From the NCBI GenBank assembly GCA_028698975.1, contig JAQVVK010000090.1, positions 1-8,637 of the forward strand: DNA of 8,637 nt. The letters run 5' to 3'. Made by a program: the position numbers and the translations under genes. Origin of the DNA: Victivallaceae bacterium (lineage in GTDB: Bacteria > Verrucomicrobiota > Lentisphaeria > Victivallales > Victivallaceae). The notes under the pieces were generated by a model, which worked only from the letters and a program-made list of their open reading frames with translations, was not told where the DNA came from and made no database searches. Positions 6,071-8,637 of the stretch are shown piece after piece (the first letter of the stretch is position 1; each line of letters starts with the position of its first letter).

Positions 6071-7192
6071 ATGGCAAACAACTCTCTTTCCCGCGATAGC
6101 TATCTATCGAAAAACGTCGGCGATTTTCCGCCGGAAATCACCATCGGTTCGCGCCGCTACCTCAAAGTGGACGATCTCCGCTACGGCACCAACCCTCACC
6201 AGCCCGCCGCTTACTACAAACCGGCCGACGAAATATGCCCGATCGGGGACATGACCATCCTTAAAAACGGCAAAAGCGGCCTGTCGCAGACCAATCTTGA
6301 GGATGTTTCATACGCCCTCAACATCGTGAAGTTCTTCGACCAGCCGGCCTGCGCGGTGATGAAGCACGTCAATCCATCCGGGGCGGCGACCGCCCGCGCC
6401 GGAGACACCCTGCGCGATGTTTACCTCAAAGCCCGCGACGCCGATGCCCGCGCCGCTTTCGGCAGTTCGATCGCGTTCAACGTCGAAGTCGACACCGACA
6501 CCGCCGAAGAGATCATGGGCACCTTTGTCGAGTGCGTGGTGGCTCCGTCATTCGCGCCCGGAGTGCTTGAGATATTCAACGACGGCGAGAAACGCAAACT
6601 CAACAAACATATCAGGATCATTCGCTGCGGCGACCTCAAACAACTTCCGCGCTACACCGGAGAAGCCAAACCGGTGCACAACACCCTTAAAGTGCTCGCC
6701 GATGGTTCGCTGGTGACCGCCGCCCCGCTCACCACCGCGATCAGATCGACGGCCGACCTCGTGCCAGCCCGCGGCGAAAACACCCGCTGCGGAGTTCAGG
6801 TTTCGACGGTCAAAGCCTCGCCCAGTCAGCTTGAAGACCTGCTTTTTGCCTGGTACGTCAATATAAGCGTGCGCTCCAACGGTGTGGTGATCGTTTCCAA
6901 CGGTCAGACGCTGTCGGTCGGCACCGGCGAGCAAGACCGGGTGGGCGCGATCGAACAGGCGATCGCCAAGTTCAAACAAAAATACACCGGCAGCGGCACC
7001 CTTGCCGGCTCGGTCATGGCCAGCGACGGCTTCTTCCCGTTCGAGGACGGGGTGGAAACCGCCGCCGCTGCCGGAGTCACCGCCATCATAGCTCCCGCCG
7101 GTTCGCTGCGCGACGCCGACGTGATCAAACGGGCCAACGAACTCGGCGTCGCGCTCTACCACGCGCCGGAACGTATCTTCTCGCATCACTAA
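6071..7192 (+). CDS. purH: Stand-alone AICAR transformylase (PurH C-terminal-domain protein)
   Basis: The predicted protein has 373 residues from the ATG at 6071. It matches the AICAR formyltransferase domain of bifunctional PurH, which transfers a formyl group from 10-formyl-THF to AICAR to make FAICAR, the penultimate step of IMP synthesis. Motifs in order: LRYGTNPHQ (36-44); MKHVNPSGAA (97-106) with the Lys-His pair used in catalysis; AFGSSIAFN (129-137); RSNGVV with NGQT and VGTGEQDRV (268-291); MASDGFFPFEDGVE (316-329); AGSLRDADVI (343-352). The N-terminal IMP cyclohydrolase (MGS-like) domain, about 200 residues in usual PurH, is absent; only about 30 unrelated residues precede the domain. 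The cyclohydrolase step must therefore be encoded elsewhere. Several PurH consensus positions differ (PGGS is PAGS, KSNA is RSNG), as in the shorter PurH-like family of around 390 residues. TGGA about 10 nt upstream supports the ATG; an in-frame GTG at 6017 lies on top of the predicted promoter and is unlikely. Confidence 0.9.
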   Translation: MANNSLSRDSYLSKNVGDFPPEITIGSRRYLKVDDLRYGTNPHQPAAYYKPADEICPIGDMTILKNGKSGLSQTNLEDVSYALNIVKFFDQPACAVMKHVNPSGAATARAGDTLRDVYLKARDADARAAFGSSIAFNVEVDTDTAEEIMGTFVECVVAPSFAPGVLEIFNDGEKRKLNKHIRIIRCGDLKQLPRYTGEAKPVHNTLKVLADGSLVTAAPLTTAIRSTADLVPARGENTRCGVQVSTVKASPSQLEDLLFAWYVNISVRSNGVVIVSNGQTLSVGTGEQDRVGAIEQAIAKFKQKYTGSGTLAGSVMASDGFFPFEDGVETAAAAGVTAIIAPAGSLRDADVIKRANELGVALYHAPERIFSHH

Positions 7193-7198
7193 ATCATC

Positions 7199-7205
7199 AG
7201 AGGAA
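7199..7205 (+). promoter_or_regulatory. Shine-Dalgarno site for the TPR membrane protein
   Basis: AGAGGAA lies in the 17-nt gap after the AICAR transformylase stop and 4 nt before the ATG at 7210. It supports that start and translation from a shared transcript. Confidence 0.6.
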
Positions 7206-7209
7206 TGTC

Positions 7210-7896
7210 ATGTCGAACTCCAATCAGAAAAACGCCAAGCGCATGGAAGCCGAGATCACCCGCACCCTGGTTCCCGGTCATGAACGCATCGCCATTTGGG
7301 TCATGGAACACAGCAAGGCGCTGATCACCGCGCTCGTCGTGGTTTTCATCATCGCCGCGATCGCCATCGGGGTGGCGGTATGGGCCGACCGGCGCGACGC
7401 GGCGGCCGCCAACGCGCTGGCCAACGCCGAAACCGAAGAAGAACTCTATTCGCTGATCGCGCGCTACGACGGCCATCGCACCGCGCTGTCCGCCCGCAAA
7501 CGGTTGTCGCGCATGCTGGTCGCCGCCGGCAAATACGACGAAGCACTGGTACAGCTTGACAAGATCATCGCCGCCGACAATGCGCTGGTGGCCAGTTCGG
7601 CCAAGCTTACGCACGCCTATGTGTGCGAGATGAAAAAAGACGACCGGCGCGCCGCGGAGGAATTTGCCGCCATCGCGACTGATGCCGCAGAATCGCCCTA
7701 CGTCCGGGCGGAAGCCATCTTCGCGGCCGGAAGGCTCTATTCAAAACTCGGCAACACCGATCTGGCCGCGGAGATATTGAGCAAGGCAAGCGGAGCCGGA
7801 AATTCGCAGGCGGTGGAAGTCTGGAATTCCCGTTCCCGCATGCTTCTATTGATGATCGAAGCCGATAAAAAAACATCCTCCGCACCGGCCAAGTAA
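7210..7896 (+). CDS. Single-pass membrane protein with TPR-like helices (YfgM-like architecture)
   Basis: A 228-residue protein. The first 36 residues are polar and probably cytoplasmic. Residues about 37-58 (ALITALVVVFIIAAIAIGVA) form one transmembrane helix, followed by DRR. The rest is helical and alanine-rich, with TPR-like pairs at about 94-121 (..LVAAGKYDEALVQLDKII.) and 166-193 (..AAGRLYSKLGNTDLAAEIL.). The tail is polar (KKTSSAPAK). The arrangement resembles YfgM (AncA)-type proteins, in which an inner-membrane anchor carries a periplasmic TPR domain that assists secreted-protein folding or outer-membrane assembly. The sequence similarity I can see is only architectural, so this remains a hypothesis. 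TPR modules usually act as protein-binding scaffolds. The topology rule (basic residues on both sides) does not settle orientation. It lies 17 nt after the transformylase and 14 nt before the RNA methylase, consistent with one operon. Confidence 0.8.
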   Translation: MSNSNQKNAKRMEAEITRTLVPGHERIAIWVMEHSKALITALVVVFIIAAIAIGVAVWADRRDAAAANALANAETEEELYSLIARYDGHRTALSARKRLSRMLVAAGKYDEALVQLDKIIAADNALVASSAKLTHAYVCEMKKDDRRAAEEFAAIATDAAESPYVRAEAIFAAGRLYSKLGNTDLAAEILSKASGAGNSQAVEVWNSRSRMLLLMIEADKKTSSAPAK

Positions 7897-7899
7897 GCC

Positions 7900-7904
7900 A
7901 GGAG
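7900..7904 (+). promoter_or_regulatory. Shine-Dalgarno site for the RNA methyltransferase
   Basis: AGGAG, 6 nt before the ATG at 7911, directly after the TAA of the TPR gene. It supports the start and co-translation within the plus-strand operon. Confidence 0.6.
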
Positions 7905-7910
7905 CCGTTT

Positions 7911-8637
7911 ATGGAGGAAGAGCTGACCAGACGCGAAGAATCCCTGCTCCGGGTGCTGCGCACCCGTCACGGTCGCAAAAAGGAGCAACTTTGTCTCTGC
8001 GAGGGGATCCGCGCAGTGGGCGAGCTTGCCCAACGCCGGCCGGAGCTGATGCGCTTCGTCGTGCTGACCTCCAACGCCCAAAATGAACTCATCCAACGCG
8101 GCGTAAAGTTGACCTGCCGCACGATTGAAGTAAGTGAAACGCGGGCCGCCGCGCTGGGAGGCACGGTTTCACCGCAGGGAGTGCTTGCGGTGGCGGAGCT
8201 GCCGCCGGAGCCGGGTGAAGACGACGTACCCGGCGATCAATTTATTCTATTGCTCGACGGGCTGGGCGATCCCGGCAACTTCGGCACGGTGGTGCGCGGA
8301 GCAAGAGCCGCCGGATTGACCGAGCTGTGGTACACCGCAGGCTCCATCGACCCCTACGGGGACAAGGCGGTGCGCTCCGCGCTCGGAGCGCAGTTCGCCA
8401 TGAAACTGCGCGGCTTTGCCGACGTGGCGGCGGCGGCGGAGTTCGGGCAAAGTTTCGGCTTTGACCGCGTTTACATCACCGACCCGCACGACGGGGCAAG
8501 CTGCTTTGTCGAGCCGCGTCTCTTTGACCGGTCGATCGTGGTCATAGGCGGCGAGGCCAACGGAGCGCGCCCCTATGAAGCGGCGCACGGTGTGCGCATA
8601 CCGATGCCGGGCGATTACGAGTCACTCAACGCGGCAC
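7911..8637 (+). CDS. SpoU/TrmH-family RNA 2'-O-methyltransferase (partial, 3' end outside window)
   Basis: The reading frame is open from the ATG at 7911 to the window edge: 242 codons plus one base. An RNA-binding N-terminal domain comes first (LCLCEGIRAVGELAQRRPE, 27-45, resembles the SpoU substrate-binding pattern 'EG.RAV.EAL'). The SPOUT knot-fold catalytic domain follows. Motif 1 is DGLGDPGNFGTVVRGARAAG (116-135) with the conserved Asn and catalytic Arg (R129). Motif 2 is VVIGGEANG (210-218) with the conserved Glu. Motif 3 is IPMPGDYESLN (230-240), right at the window end. These enzymes use S-adenosylmethionine to methylate the 2'-OH of a nucleotide in rRNA or tRNA (RlmB-, TrmH- or TsnR-like); the target base cannot be told from this sequence. 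Only about 20-30 residues should be missing. AGGAG at 7900-7904, 6 nt upstream, supports the start. It sits 14 nt after the TPR gene. Confidence 0.92.
   Translation, partial: MEEELTRREESLLRVLRTRHGRKKEQLCLCEGIRAVGELAQRRPELMRFVVLTSNAQNELIQRGVKLTCRTIEVSETRAAALGGTVSPQGVLAVAELPPEPGEDDVPGDQFILLLDGLGDPGNFGTVVRGARAAGLTELWYTAGSIDPYGDKAVRSALGAQFAMKLRGFADVAAAAEFGQSFGFDRVYITDPHDGASCFVEPRLFDRSIVVIGGEANGARPYEAAHGVRIPMPGDYESLNAA

Noticed and set aside
6548..7189. 213-residue minus-strand frame opposite the AICAR transformylase
   Set aside because: Glycine/arginine-rich composition typical of a GC-rich antisense shadow; the plus-strand gene is unambiguous.
1..8637. tRNA or rRNA genes, CRISPR arrays, insertion sequences, phage or defence genes
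   Set aside because: I saw no direct repeat array, terminal inverted repeats, transposase motifs or structural RNA signatures; nearly all sequence is accounted for by housekeeping-type genes.

Overview
This GC-rich window looks like chromosomal housekeeping DNA from a Gram-negative-type bacterium. The mix of genes and their divergence from proteobacterial and Firmicute versions make me lean towards the PVC group, perhaps a Lentisphaerota/Victivallales-like lineage. That assignment is an impression from protein style, not a demonstrated placement. I see no mobile elements, tRNA or rRNA genes, CRISPR arrays or phage genes, and coding density is close to complete.

Layout. (1) Bases 20-1546, plus strand: a MurC-like Mur ligase with an altered ATP-binding loop. 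(2) Bases 1561-5952, minus strand: a tightly packed five-gene run read right to left. It consists of thymidylate kinase (tmk), the DNA polymerase III delta' clamp-loader subunit (holB), a DUF2157 polytopic membrane protein, a GDYXXLXY-family membrane-anchored protein and a CPBP-family intramembrane protease. Every junction in this run overlaps (32, 4, 8 and 4 nt). (3) Bases 5953-6070: a 118-bp divergent intergenic region, the only substantial non-coding DNA, with plausible back-to-back sigma70-type promoters. (4) Bases 6071-8637, plus strand: a stand-alone AICAR transformylase (the C-terminal half of PurH), a single-pass membrane protein with TPR-like helices, and a SpoU/TrmH-family RNA 2'-O-methyltransferase cut off by the window end.

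How the genes fit together. The minus-strand unit begins with two DNA-replication genes (dTTP supply and clamp loading). It continues, by stop-start overlaps, into three membrane-protein genes of unknown role. DUF2157 and GDYXXLXY proteins are known to be encoded side by side, so their adjacency here supports both calls. The plus-strand unit joins the penultimate step of purine synthesis to a membrane-tethered TPR protein and an rRNA/tRNA methylase; the spacing (17 and 14 nt) and good ribosome-binding sites suggest one transcript. The Mur ligase converges on the minus-strand unit with only 14 bp between stop codons.

I found no convincing new multi-gene system. The most interesting points are the divergent MurC-like ligase, the separation of AICAR transformylase from its usual IMP cyclohydrolase domain, the likely TTG start of holB inside tmk, and the coupling of replication genes to an uncharacterised membrane module.
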